From Nannobrachium achirus (lineage: Eukaryota; Chordata; Actinopteri; Myctophiformes; Myctophidae), in assembly GCA_963921795.1 (NCBI GenBank), contig OY997649.1, positions 28,967,362 through 29,031,361 of the forward strand: 64,000 bases of DNA. The letters are read 5' to 3'. This document shows, piece by piece, positions 54,036-64,000 of the stretch. Each line of letters starts with the position of its first letter. Within the stretch, counting starts at the first letter, position 1. Under the pieces are notes generated by a model. That model did no database searches and had not been told where the DNA came from. It was given only the letters and a program-made list of their open reading frames with translations. Position numbers and translations under genes: made by a program.

Positions 54036-56075
54036 GTATTTATTAGAAGTTTGCATATGGAAAGGTACAGTTTCATGACAGTACAGTTCACTCACTGGTA
54101 CAAGGTCAACAAAAAGGAAACTCAGGTATGACGAGGCTTATTTCCATTGAGATCCTTCTCTTTAACTCATATAACATTGAATGACAGACAGATATTACAC
54201 AGTACTACCACGCTGCGGCGCGCTGCCACGCTGCGGCGCGCTGCCACGCTGCGGCGCGCTGCTGCATCCATTTACCCCGGTGGAGAAAAACAAATTCACT
54301 GCGGCAAGCGTCTAGAAATAGAAGAGCGGCGTATCGGAGCGGCGGGCGAGGCGGCAGACCCGGGTCTGGCGCTGCCGGTGTGGGGTAGTTCATTGGAAAT
54401 AATGGGGGCGTATGTTTTGACGTGCCGCGTCCTCGCCGCCTCCGTGTCCGGTGTGTGTTTCCCATAGGCTGCGTTCAGACATTAGAAACACTAGTATGCG
54501 GGCAGTGTCCAATTCATTCCCTATGGCCGCCTCTAGCATGGAAGCCTCTAGCATGCCTCTTAGGCTTGCCTTAAGCCAACAGGTATGAAACCATGTGACT
54601 TTCATAGGGAATGAATTGGACGCTGCCCTCCCCCTCATCCCCCAAGGGGATGCTAGAGGTGTGTGCTTCTAATGTCTGTCTGACTCTGCGGCCATAAAGA
54701 AGCGAGGCAGATATTTGGAATTCAGACCCTGGTAAATAGGCAACCCGGCCTGGCAGAGATATGCGCTCCAGCCTCCAATAAGCGCACTTTTAAGTTTATC
54801 ATAAATCATAGGGTTGCCTATCAACTATTAGGTAGGCTACATTATGTCCACATAAACTTAACCTATTCCAAAGTGACTTTAAGGGGAGACATGGCAGGTG
54901 AAAACATGTAAAAAATAATTATTAATTAATTAATTTTGAAAATTGACATTTTTTAGTCAATTTTTTTTTCCTAAACAGGTATTTTTGATGAATCTAACAT
55001 GATTAAAAAGGAGTTTGAAGTTACAATTGGTTTGTATAGGATGGGGGTGTGTCTGATCTTTAGAGGCCGTTTTCTCAAAAATGTGTTTTTCCTACATAAA
55101 TCTCCACTTCAGTTGCACCCACATACACCAAACCTTGCAGTTTTATTTTTACAGAAGGGTTTGTTGATATATCATTCATAGCCTGATTTACATCACATTT
55201 TATTCCCAAAAACATGGTGAAAATTGTTTTTTTATGCCTGTTGACACTATTTTATGATTTATGGAGTGATAAAAAGAGATATCTAAAATCCCCTCTGTAA
55301 TTTGTTTTGTCTCTAAAAAATATGTCAAGAAAAGGAAACCTGGCATTATACAATCTTCAGATTTATGTAGGCTACCTGAAAAGTATGCAAACTGACTGGG
55401 CATTATTAGCGCATATAATGCCTAATTTGCATATCTAAACATATCATATCAGAAAAAAAAATCTTAGTCAACTGGAAAAGTTTCATTGTGGTAAAGCTAT
55501 TAGGTTTTTTTTACCCTATAAGATAGTGTCTTGCCGTAAAGAGCATAATTAGTCCCACTTTATCCTAATTAAAATGAGAACTTGATAGTTCTGTGCCTAT
55601 CAGCAATTCAGCATCCTCACCTGTGCATGTAATAGTGCCAGACATAGAACAGCGTGTCAAACAGAAGAAGGCAAGCAAAGACTTCCACAAACAGCTGCCA
55701 ACAGGACGGAGCCAGCTCCGGCAATGTGGGGCTCCGGATGCTTTGAAACAGAGCGGCGGCGGGTAGAACAGTTTTTAAGTATTTCAAAAGTATCCTCCAA
55801 AAGCAGTCTAACCATCGTCTCATGATATGCAGCGGGTCCCACTCTCTGTTATTACCAGAGATTCTGCACAAACGTATCCGCTGAGAGACGCATCCGAGGA
55901 TATCGAGCACGAAAAAAGGTGCGCAGAGGAGTATGTGTGTGAGGAAAGCGCCCACAGCGGGAAATAAAGGTGAGAAGAGGATCTTGTCATGTCCTCGCAA
56001 ACTGTCCCAGAGTGCTTGAAGGACGAGTCCTCCTTCCACCACTGTTTCATCATGTCGTTCACATGTTTGATTCAT
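53623..56075 (-). CDS. ch25h-like: Cholesterol 25-hydroxylase-like protein, two exons
   Basis: Minus strand. Exon 1 is 56075-55621 and exon 2 is 53983-53623 (stop TGA 53625-53623). The intron has donor GTGAGG and acceptor CACCAG. The product is 271 aa, against 272 for human CH25H; an in-frame ATG at 56108 would add 11 residues. It is a di-iron membrane hydroxylase of the ER that makes 25-hydroxycholesterol from cholesterol, or a close relative. The histidine boxes are H-YYM-H (exon 1), HQVHH and HQAHH (exon 2). The motifs LLLFDTLFYVWH, VVGCHPLSE, SWLAVEDHCG and NYAPYFTHWDHVFGT match the family. Hydrophobic stretches lie before the first box and near the N-terminus. Fish have several ch25h-like paralogues and I cannot assign which one. 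The family is usually described as intronless, so the intron is notable. Confidence 0.9.
54000..54190 (-). mobile_element. LINE 3' tail with (GATT)n in ch25h-like intron
   Basis: Nine GATT units, then ATTTATTAGAAGTTTGCATA and GTACAGTTTCATGACAGTAC. Same family as 39532-39705 and 40733-41217, sense to the minus strand. It begins 16 bp from the splice acceptor. Confidence 0.75.
54208..54261. repeat. 18-bp tandem repeat, three perfect units
   Basis: CCACGCTGCGGCGCGCTG is repeated three times without change. It lies at the junction of the LINE tail and CpG-rich sequence, in the ch25h-like intron. Confidence 0.9.
54476..54678. mobile_element. MITE-like inverted-repeat element in ch25h-like intron
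   Basis: The ends CAGACATTAGAA and TTCTAATGTCTG are inverted. A second inner pair, GTCCAATTCATTCCCTATG and CATAGGGAATGAATTGGAC, extends the symmetry. Total length is 203 bp. Confidence 0.75.
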
Positions 56076-56332
56076 AGTCCCGATAATGTTTTCGCCCTCT
56101 GGATGCAATCCTTTCTTCTTTATAATAACCGTTCAGCTGGCACTTCTTTGTCCCATCTCTAAGTGTTTACTTTCCCCACATCTTTTATACATTAGTACCA
56201 GTGTGACCAGTGAGTCCACTGGTTTATCTAGATCTCTTGTTACAAGTGGGTGTTCCCATTCGTCTAAAAGCCATGTTATTGGGTCTAGCTAGCCGTTTTG
56301 GACTTGGTTGATTTGATTGACGTTTCTTTGTT

Positions 56333-56333
<1 letters not shown>

Positions 56334-56396
<63 letters not shown>
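56334..56396. repeat. (GT)n microsatellite
   Basis: About 31 uninterrupted GT units, 260 bp upstream of the ch25h-like start codon (measured on the minus strand). Confidence 0.95.
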
Positions 56397-56397
<1 letters not shown>

Positions 56398-57187
56398 GTT
56401 CATACATGAATGAACACACGTCACGACCCAACCCACTCCCAAATGTGTTTGAAACTGCAGTTTCCCAATTTACAAATAATAAGACAACCACAATATAGCA
56501 AAAAAACAACATGGGTAGGCTACTGCACATGGAACCTGCTATAACTAGCCTATTATAAAATGTATAACCATCAATATTTGATGGTTATTATTAGGTAGGA
56601 TGTTTCATGCCATCTTTTTACACTAGGCTATTATTTTCTGTTTGCCTTCGGCCATCACAAGTTGATACCAAGCACCCACAAGTTCACAACTGCGGCTGTT
56701 TGGACATGTTTCTTGTGAAATGTGCATAGGATTAACTCCTACTACTTTGTAAATAGTCATACAGGTATGCCATTTGACATGGATAAGTCTGTCTATGCCT
56801 ATTCTGAAACCAGGGGGATTATCAAAATAACATTCAGGTGCTTTCTGACATTCTATTTTAAAATATCACCCACAGCATCCCCAAAAAGAAGCTAGCCTAC
56901 TGGCCGCTTGATAAATTACTGTATGATCAAAATGATTATTTCCCAGCACCTTATGGTGAATAGGCCTACATCACTGCATTACTTGTAAAACAAACTTCCC
57001 AAGTTCATAAGCTTCCATTTGAGCCATATATATTACCTTTCTACATTGAATAATACTCTCACATTTAAAATTGTGAATTCACATATGTGAAGTCACAAAG
57101 TCGCACAACTGTCTGTCTACTCCACTTGAAGTTCAGTTGCGTTCATCTTCATGAACCCTTTTCCAGATGAACTCTATCTACGCTTAC

Positions 57188-57313
57188 AGATTTCTGGGTA
57201 GTGCTCATGAGTCATGAGCACTATCCAGAAATCCGTAACAATAGAAATACATTAGGTTTCACTTTGAAACCTAATGTATTTCTAGTCATATTTCTGGGCA
57301 GTGCTCATGAGTC
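57188..57313. repeat. Two adjacent hairpins plus a half copy
   Basis: Hairpin 1 (57189-57233): GATTTCTGGGTAGTGCTCATG pairs with its near complement, one mismatch. Hairpin 2 (57242-57284): a perfect 20-bp stem TAGAAATACATTAGGTTTCA with loop CTT. At 57291-57312 the left arm of hairpin 1 appears again (TTTCTGGGCAGTGCTCATGA). Confidence 0.88.
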
Positions 57314-57856
57314 CTTCCGAGGCCAGGCTGACATCACCCCCAAAACCCTCGTCATTGTCTTGTCTGTAGAGGGGACAGAAAAGGATGACCTAGGTCAATG
57401 GTTCACAACCTTTTCAGGCTTTTGAACTGGGGACTTTATGAACTGGGGACCCCCTGATAAGCACGTGTGTGTAGGAATGTAGGAGTTGTTAACAACACCT
57501 CACATTAATCATTAGCCCCATATAGAACCTCACACTCCGCTGGAGATCTGTTATTAGGTGGTGAGGTCCTATGGAAATTGCCGCCTGCTGTTGAGGAACG
57601 GTTCCACGGTGACCAAATAGTGTATACCTTTCTTGTGCCGGTCTAAGGAAAACCGTGGCCGGCGAGCATGGAACTACCCTTATTTTTGAGCGGTGGTTAG
57701 ACCGCTCCTTAGCATGGCCGTGTGTGTATGTGTGTCTCTGTGTCTCCGTCCGTCCGTGTGGGTCTGTAGCCTGTATATAGCCTCAGTTCCACTGAGTGAC
57801 CAAAGAGGGTGCTGATGAGTCTAGCCTGTTGAGTCTAGCCTGAGCATCAACTGCAA

Positions 57857-57911
57857 TACACACACACACCTGCACACGCACACACGCATGCACACACGCA
57901 TGCACGCACAC

Positions 57912-57953
<42 letters not shown>
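57857..57953. repeat. (CA)n compound microsatellite
   Basis: CACACA with GCA interruptions, about 97 bp. Short frames across it are artefacts. Confidence 0.93.
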
Positions 57954-57955
<2 letters not shown>

Positions 57956-58580
57956 GGTTGGATCCCTTAGGCTTTAACCCATGTGCTGGGTTGATCATTT
58001 GACCCAACATAGTGATTGAAATTAACTATATCGCTGGGTTAAATGTGAACCATGCACTGGGTTGGTCATTTGACCCAAGATTTTGGTTGAAATTAACTAT
58101 ATCGCTAGGTTAAATATAACCATACACTGGGTTGTTCATTTGATCTAAGTTATTGGTTGAAATTCTTATATTTTGCTTCTCATAAGATGCTAACGTATAT
58201 GGTTTGTTATAGGTTTTAGCAATTCAACATTGGGGTGCATATATTCATTTAGTATGCACTAATGGTGAATATACTATAATAGACCTTACCCGTTTTGATA
58301 TGATATATATATGTTTGATATGTGCTCCAATATATGTGCAGAGTGTGGGTTATGGAGAAATTAACTGTAACTGGTGCGTGTGTGAGAATATGTGGGAGCA
58401 TCATAATGTAAGGAGCAACCCATGGAGGAGTGTATATTTTTTGATGGATACAAATAATTTAACAGCTAAATTAGGTGAATAGAAGTATGGGGATGTATGC
58501 GCTTGCCATACCCGTCGGAAGATAAGACACCCATCAAATGCACCCGGTGCATTAGTGACCCGTGCATGCAGGCAAACCAC

Positions 58581-58586
<6 letters not shown>

Positions 58587-58620
<34 letters not shown>
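58587..58620. repeat. (GA)n microsatellite
   Basis: About 17 GA units. A separate (GACT)n tract of seven to eight units follows at about 58740-58771. Confidence 0.9.
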
Positions 58621-58623
<3 letters not shown>

Positions 58624-58795
58624 TGCAACATTCCTAACTGTGAGATTGGTGTGTGTTAGCCTGATACTTCAGTCCGCACATCACCACCCCCTGTTGGTGG
58701 GTGGTTTGTAGTGGAAAAGCATTTACTTTTTGTGACCTACTGACTGACTGACTGACTGACTGACTGACTGACCTCTCTCTCTAATTATATGTTAG

Positions 58796-59629
58796 ATAGA
58801 CCGTTTGTCAGCCTTCTGATTGGTCCCTGAGACTCCCTGACTGGCCAACCAGAAGAAATCATTCACTTTTTGCTATCGGGGGTGGAGTTGTGCAGTGAGA
58901 GAATGTTGCTTCAGGCTTTCAACAACGGTCCGCACTGCGCGGCACGGCGAGTGTGCAGTACGGCGGCGCGAGGTGATAGCGATTTCGCTCATTATAATGA
59001 ATAAGCTTCAACAAACTAGTTCACATGGAAACTAAGAGTTTTGATTGGGTACATATATTTTAAATGGGCAGAATTACTAAAGCCAGCCTATTATGTGAGC
59101 AGAACTATAGGCTGGCTGTCCAAAATGCACTGAGCTTTCTCTTTCTATTTATCTCCTCTGTCTGATCGAGAGGATTAAACTAATTAAAACATATATTTTC
59201 GGGGGAAAACTACTGTTTTGCTATGTAACTACTGTACTTTTTTCTTCCCTTTTTATTAATATCACGTAGATGTGTTTTTTTTGGTACTTTATATAGCTGT
59301 AATGAGGCTATGAACAATCTTTTCCCCCCATCCACTTCCACTATAAAATAATCTGCAATGGTGATTCTGTCCCACTGGGATTAAACAAATTAAAACATAT
59401 ATTTTCGGGGGAAACCCCCTGTTTTGCAATGTAACTACTGTACCTTTGTCTTCCCTTTTTATTAATATCACCTAGATGTTTTTCCTTTGCTACTTTAAAT
59501 TGCAATAATGAGGCAATGAAAATACCCTCTCCCCCCATTCACTGCCACTATAAAAATAATCTGCCCAGGGTCATTTGTACCACCATAGTTAACAGGGCAG
59601 AATGGGGCGGGATTTGACATACGGTCTAT
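58796..59629. mobile_element. Element with ATAGACCG termini and an internal duplication
   Basis: The ends ATAGACCGTTTGTCA and TGACATACGGTCTAT are inverted (one mismatch). The left interior GCCTTCTGATTGGTCCCTGA is shared with 26579-26933. Inside, about 200 bp (59171-59375) is repeated in tandem at about 59379-59566, with words such as ACATATATTTTCGGGGGAAA and TCCCTTTTTATTAATATCAC. Confidence 0.72.
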
Positions 59630-60660
59630 TAGAATAGTTTAGAGAAAATTGATATAATAATCTCAGAGTTACTATGGACTATTCTCTTTCAGACCTGTAG
59701 GGGGAGGGAGCTCAACCCTAAGCTAGCAGCCTAGCAGTTAGGGTTAGGGTTTTAGGCTCAAATACTGTCAGCTTGCCAAGGCAGACACATGGATATGACA
59801 GATTTAGCATTTTTAGCTCCCAAAAGCTTAGAAAATGTCCCTGGAAACCTAGACAAATGCTTCCCAGCATGCTTTGCATACCAGGTGACCAGAAGCAAGA
59901 AAATGAATAAACCAAAAATTCAAAATAACCCAGCCAGGTTATTATTTCTATTTCCAGGTATACACAATTCTGCCAGAAACATGTCCCAACATGAGACCAA
60001 ATGGCCCAAGTGGGTGCTAGGTATCAACTGATGGCCCAAGCTATAGGCTCACAGGAAATAATAGTGGATAAAAGGTTGTGAAAAACATCCAGAGGCTTCC
60101 GGACCACATGACTCGTCTCGGTTTGATAACTGTACCTAGACCCAAAAGCTTCATTTTGAAATGCATCCATCAGAGCTGGCTGCTGGAAATGTAGGGGGTT
60201 TCTCCTGTCTGTCTACTCCAGACAGTAGGTTATATGATATTATAGGCAGAGATGGCCAGGGATGGTGGACTAGGCAGTATACTACTACAGAGTATCAGTA
60301 GTAATCTAATGTAACTCTGTATGACCATTTCAATTTGTCTCCAAAATGCTTACAATACACAGAAAATGTATGGGTCTTTACAGTGTAATATAGTGGTTAT
60401 ATTTCTAAAACAGTTGTGTAAACTATGTTGCACTGGGCAACTTTTTGACAACCTTCCCTACAAAAACAGTAGAACGCTGATGTATAATTTAATTCAGTGT
60501 TACAGAATGTAACAATAAACAACAGTATGAGCCATTATGTCATGACAGTGCAAAAATAAGTGATTTCATCTCATGGTCATTTACAGTAATATTCAAAGAA
60601 AAATAACGCACATCCTCCTTTGTTTGGTGCTAGGCTGAAACTGCCAGAGCAGTATTACTA

Positions 60661-60892
60661 AGAAACAAGAAAATAGCTCGCAACTCACTTTCAGTGCTCA
60701 GTTTCATTTTAGACGACAAGCAGCATAGCATCAATATAAACGTTTCGACCATTCTTGGTCTTCTTCAGTATGATAGAAGCATACTGAAGAAGACCAAGAA
60801 CGGTCGAAACGTTTATATTGATGCTATGCTGCTTGTCCTCTAAAATAAATATTGGAGCACTGAAAGTGAGTTGCGAGTTATTTTCTTGTTAA
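60661..60892. repeat. Fold-back element, about 110-bp arms
   Basis: The arms 60661-60772 and 60780-60892 are inverse with a 7-nt loop. They contain GAAGAAGACCAAGAA and GGTCGAAACGTTTATATTGA. The same GAAGAAGACC...GGTCGAAAC arrangement is in the 52372-53137 fold-back, so both may stem from one repeat family. Confidence 0.82.
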
Positions 60893-60959
60893 TCTACAGT
60901 ATATGAAATCATGCAAATCATGTGACTGCAATGATTAAACCTTTGGTCAACTTTCAGAA

Positions 60960-61024
60960 GACCATCGTCATATGGTGTTATGACGTCAGAGCCATATCAT
61001 ATAGATATGGCACTGACGATGGTC
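60960..61024. repeat. 65-nt compound hairpin
   Basis: The outer stem GACCATCGTCA/TGACGATGGTC encloses an inner perfect stem GCCATATC/GATATGGC (60991-61011). A copy without the central 46 bp lies at about 61638-61688 (GAAGACCATCGTCATATGG then TCTGTCCTCTT). Confidence 0.75.
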
Positions 61025-61084
61025 TGTCCTCTTTTCACTTATGCACTTAAAGATCACATTCAATACATTTCTGCTTTGACAGTA

Positions 61085-61200
61085 AGTTGGAGAGAGACGG
61101 GAAGGAGTGTCATGCAACGAACACAGGACCTGAGCCAGACCTGAACCCAGTACATTGAAAATATAAGGTCAGTGCACTAGTTTAAATACCAGAATGCCAC
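61085..61200 (-). mobile_element. Degenerate tRNA-SINE-like fragment
   Basis: On the + strand, GAGAGAGACGGGAAGGAGTG, then CATGCAACGAACACAGGACC and CTGAACCCAG, resembles the reversed body and B box of fish tRNA-SINEs. The B box is poor, so the assignment is uncertain. Confidence 0.4.
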
Positions 61201-61371
61201 ACATTTAGAGTGCTTACTGTCAGATTTCTTAGTCAAATATAACACAAATATGTGCTTTCCCAAATTTGCCATTTTGTGAATTGACGACCACAAAGGAAAT
61301 ATACCACGCAATATATTTGTATTATAAAACATGAATCTTAAATAATGCAACTACATCTCAAAGAAAACAAC

Positions 61372-64000
61372 TTTATTGTCTAAGGACAGTATCTTGATTG
61401 CACATTCATAACTGAAATGGGTGGGGGAAAAAAGAAAAATCTCCCTTTCAAGTCACAATTAGTCAAATGAACCTGAGCAATTCTAATAAAAATATTCTTC
61501 CAGGGGTAAATCATTTTATTTTTTAAGGATGACACCTTAGACAGACTAGAAAAAATATACTTTTTCTATTGATTTTTACATGATCAACGAGGTGCTAAAG
61601 TGCATACAAGTGATGTGATAGGAGGACGAACATTTCCGATCAGAAGACCATCGTCATATGGTCTGTCCTCTTATCACTTATGCACTTTGAGCATGTGGTT
61701 GAGCATGTCAAATATATTATAATATAATACGTATGTCATAGGAGTCATCCTTAAATTGCTTTGTGGTGTACGAGTCTTTCACCACTTAGTTTTCACTGAG
61801 ACAATCAACCTACAACCTTATATTAAAGACAAAGAAAGTTGCAACCGTCTACCCCGGACTTACACGCTAATGATGATCATTCTTAGCTAGAAACAGCCAG
61901 TGAAGTGACCAGAAGAACTCCATGAATGCACAACAAATGCAACCAAAATGTCCAGCAAATGCTTTGATATATGGCAATAGATTGGGGAAAAGAAATTAAG
62001 AAAGTCGAGGTAAACCAATATTTATGGAAGCAGTGACAAAAGCTCTTATCATTACCATCAGTCATTTGCAAGCTTATTTCCAGCATCCAGCTGTTGATTA
62101 TGTCCATTCGATTCAGTTCTTAAACACGCAACTTGTTTGGTCTTAAAAGAAAATTATATAACAGCAAACATGTAGACTTTAAATCAGTCTGTTAAGAAAA
62201 CAGCAGACACGTTCTTTGGAAAATACATAAGGAAACAACATGCCCATTATGATGATGGTTTCACACATTAAACTGATATCATTAAACAAAAGTTAACCAC
62301 ATGGTTTATGCAGGCTTTCAAAGGCTGTATTAAAACATATTTCACACTATTTTAAGATGCATAGTTTTCCCCAGCACCTCAGTTTCAATCAAGTATCTGT
62401 TCAAATCATAATTTAAACAAAAAAAAATATGGAATTAGGCTTTTTCTAAAAAACAACTTCAAGCATGTTCCTGATCTTAAAAATAACAAAACATGCACAA
62501 ACCCTGTAGCCAAGAAATATTAAATTGAAAAGCAAACAGACGAAGAAGAAGTGTTTTTTAACATTTACATGTTTCACGGTTTAGGTTTTGGTCCAAGATT
62601 GATGACTTTTAGCTGAAACACTTTTTATTTTTATTGAGCTGGTATTGTTTGTTTTAACACTTTTTTTTTTACCAGGCACCAGATTACTACCATAGAAAAC
62701 TTGTTTATTTTGCACATACAGTAGACTGCAGACTTTACCTAGATCTTACTTCATCAACAATGCTGACAGATAACAAATCCCTCAATGGATTAAAAAGACA
62801 ATTGTAAAACTATTCAATATTTAAAGATCAGTGCAATTCTTGTTTTAGAAGATACATTTCAGTAGCCTGACAGACTGGTTACGATAGGATTCAATCACAA
62901 GTTCCTCCACTGATACCATGGAGGAATCCCACGTGATCAGTCTGGCAATTCCAGGCCAACATTTCAGAGCAACAAACAATATAGGCTGGTGAAAGTTCTT
63001 AAAGGACGGTCTCGCCACAATAGTGGCGAGATAGTCCTTTAAGGAAAATCTTTTGACATTCATTTTCAGTTGGTCTCTGATTTCCTCATGGACTCATACC
63101 ACACAATAACATCGGCCCTTAATTTTCCCTACAGTATCGGTATCAAACTTGAAACCCCTGGATCTGATCCCCTCTCGCGTATCCTCCTCCTCCTCTACTT
63201 ACTCTATATGCCCTTTCCTTAACATTTAAGAACACTATCACGAGTCAAGTGGTAAGTTCTGGGAACTTTGAAAGTGAAAAGGTGATAGCCCGTTATTAAA
63301 ATCCTCGCCTGAACCTGTATCAACATTCTGATGGAGCAGAATTGCTTTCTCCACCAAACTCAAAACAATGTGCACACTGCCTTAAAATGTGAACGGCTAT
63401 CTATTTTACAGCAATTGGTTTCAGAACCATCTATTAATGACAAAAACTGGGCCAAAGTTTTCAAACTGTATCTGTACGTTAAACAGATAAAGACCTTTCA
63501 AACAAAAACAACGGACGGACTTTCGATACACTCATAGCTGTGTACAATGTGATCAGCAGAAGTGATGTGCAACATCCTCCAAAACACAGCCAAAAACATT
63601 TGCATGGCATTACACCCTTAAACCAGTTCAATATTCACTACAATGTTCAAATATCCCTTGTGCAATAAAGACATATTACAGAACAAACAAAAATTCAATG
63701 GAGTGGCGATATTACATACAAAAGGCAATAGCGACAACACCTTGCTTTCAACATCCATTGATATTTGCTTACAGTACAGACATACTTTCTGGTCAGTACA
63801 GGCAGAGGAGCTTCCCTTGTGGGGTGGGAAAGTTAAGAGCTGAGGAGCCACACTTCAGCCTGCTGGTCCTCCTGCCAGGGGTGATGGTTCTGTGACTTGA
63901 TTCAGAAGAATGGGATCAGACTCAACTGTGGGTCATATATTTTACAATGTTTGATTCCATTCAGGACAGAAGTTCACAGAACTGAAGTAAACACTGTAAC
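61372..64000 (-). other. Possible 3' UTR of an unseen minus-strand gene
   Basis: AATAAA on the minus strand (61377-61372) would serve as a poly(A) signal. The 2.6 kb to its right is AT-rich, has no transposon ends and no microsatellite, unlike the rest of the window, and has no credible coding frame. This fits a long 3' UTR. A neat hairpin lies at 63001-63040. Without the coding exons the gene cannot be named. Confidence 0.3.
63001..63040. repeat. Hairpin in the possible 3' UTR
   Basis: AAAGGACGGTCTCGCCAC, loop AATA, then GTGGCGAGATAGTCCTTT. There are 18-nt arms with one mismatch and one wobble pair. No hairpin-module or transposon sequence surrounds it. Confidence 0.75.

Larger units (their letters stand above)
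56109..58795. other. Intergenic DNA upstream of ch25h-like
   Basis: It holds two long microsatellites (56334-56396 and 57857-57953), a GA tract (58587-58620), tandem hairpins (57188-57313), an hAT-like left end (about 57397-57450) and a GAGCGGTGGTTAGACCGCTC hairpin (about 57690). No gene was recognised. Confidence 0.5.

Noticed and set aside
60660-60900. microRNA gene in the long fold-back
   Set aside because: The arms are over 100 bp, the fold continues to the ends and the same core occurs in another fold-back, so a transposon-derived inverted repeat is more likely.
62845-63063. 72-codon minus-strand frame in the repeat-poor right end
   Set aside because: It overlaps the small hairpin at 63001-63040, has no recognisable domain and lies in what looks like a 3' UTR.

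Overview
This window is eukaryotic nuclear DNA, almost certainly from a teleost fish. It has short exons with GT/AG (and one GC/AG) splice sites, long (GT)n microsatellites and dense fish-type DNA transposons, LINE tails and a tRNA-derived SINE. Its protein-coding content matches vertebrate genes. I cannot name the species.

Four host genes are recognisable. (1) The 3' half of cds2 (phosphatidate cytidylyltransferase 2, + strand, 1-3581). (2) A complete 11-exon arhgap25 (Rho GTPase-activating protein 25, + strand, 10659-25326; assembled length 644 aa). (3) A complete two-exon bmp10 (+ strand, 32891-34784; 502 aa). (4) A two-exon cholesterol 25-hydroxylase-like gene (- strand, 56075-53623; 271 aa). 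ARHGAP25 and BMP10 are also neighbours on human chromosome 2p13, so this pair is conserved synteny. The last 2.6 kb looks like the 3' UTR of a further minus-strand gene that starts beyond the window.

The genes share no pathway. They cover phospholipid synthesis in the ER (cds2), Rac-directed GAP activity (arhgap25), secreted heart and vascular growth factor signalling (bmp10) and oxysterol synthesis in the ER (ch25h-like).

The rest is a layered repeat landscape. Several hAT-type non-autonomous elements have exact 8-bp target duplications (995-1467, 3696-4146, 39118-40059). A MITE family ('MITE-A') occurs four times. Large fold-back elements lie at 5317-5938, 52372-53137 and 60661-60892. LINE 3' fragments of two families are present. 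The 42-50 kb block is a degraded Ngaro/DIRS-like tyrosine-recombinase retrotransposon. It keeps the split direct repeat layout (A1 - coding - B1 - A2 - B2, read on the minus strand), is interrupted by a LINE fragment, and sits inside a DNA element with a GTGGCGTTTCCATAAA-type terminal repeat.

The most unusual signal is a small palindromic hairpin module with a stem like AATAGCAGATCTACAAGC. I find about 19 full or half copies between 1 and 42.5 kb, inside unrelated transposon families and introns, and none in the last 21 kb. One copy (22420-22474) has paired changes in both arms that keep the stem. A second oddity is an inverted-repeat piece of U6 snRNA at 28018-28083. All gene calls rest on reading conserved residues by eye; no database search was run.
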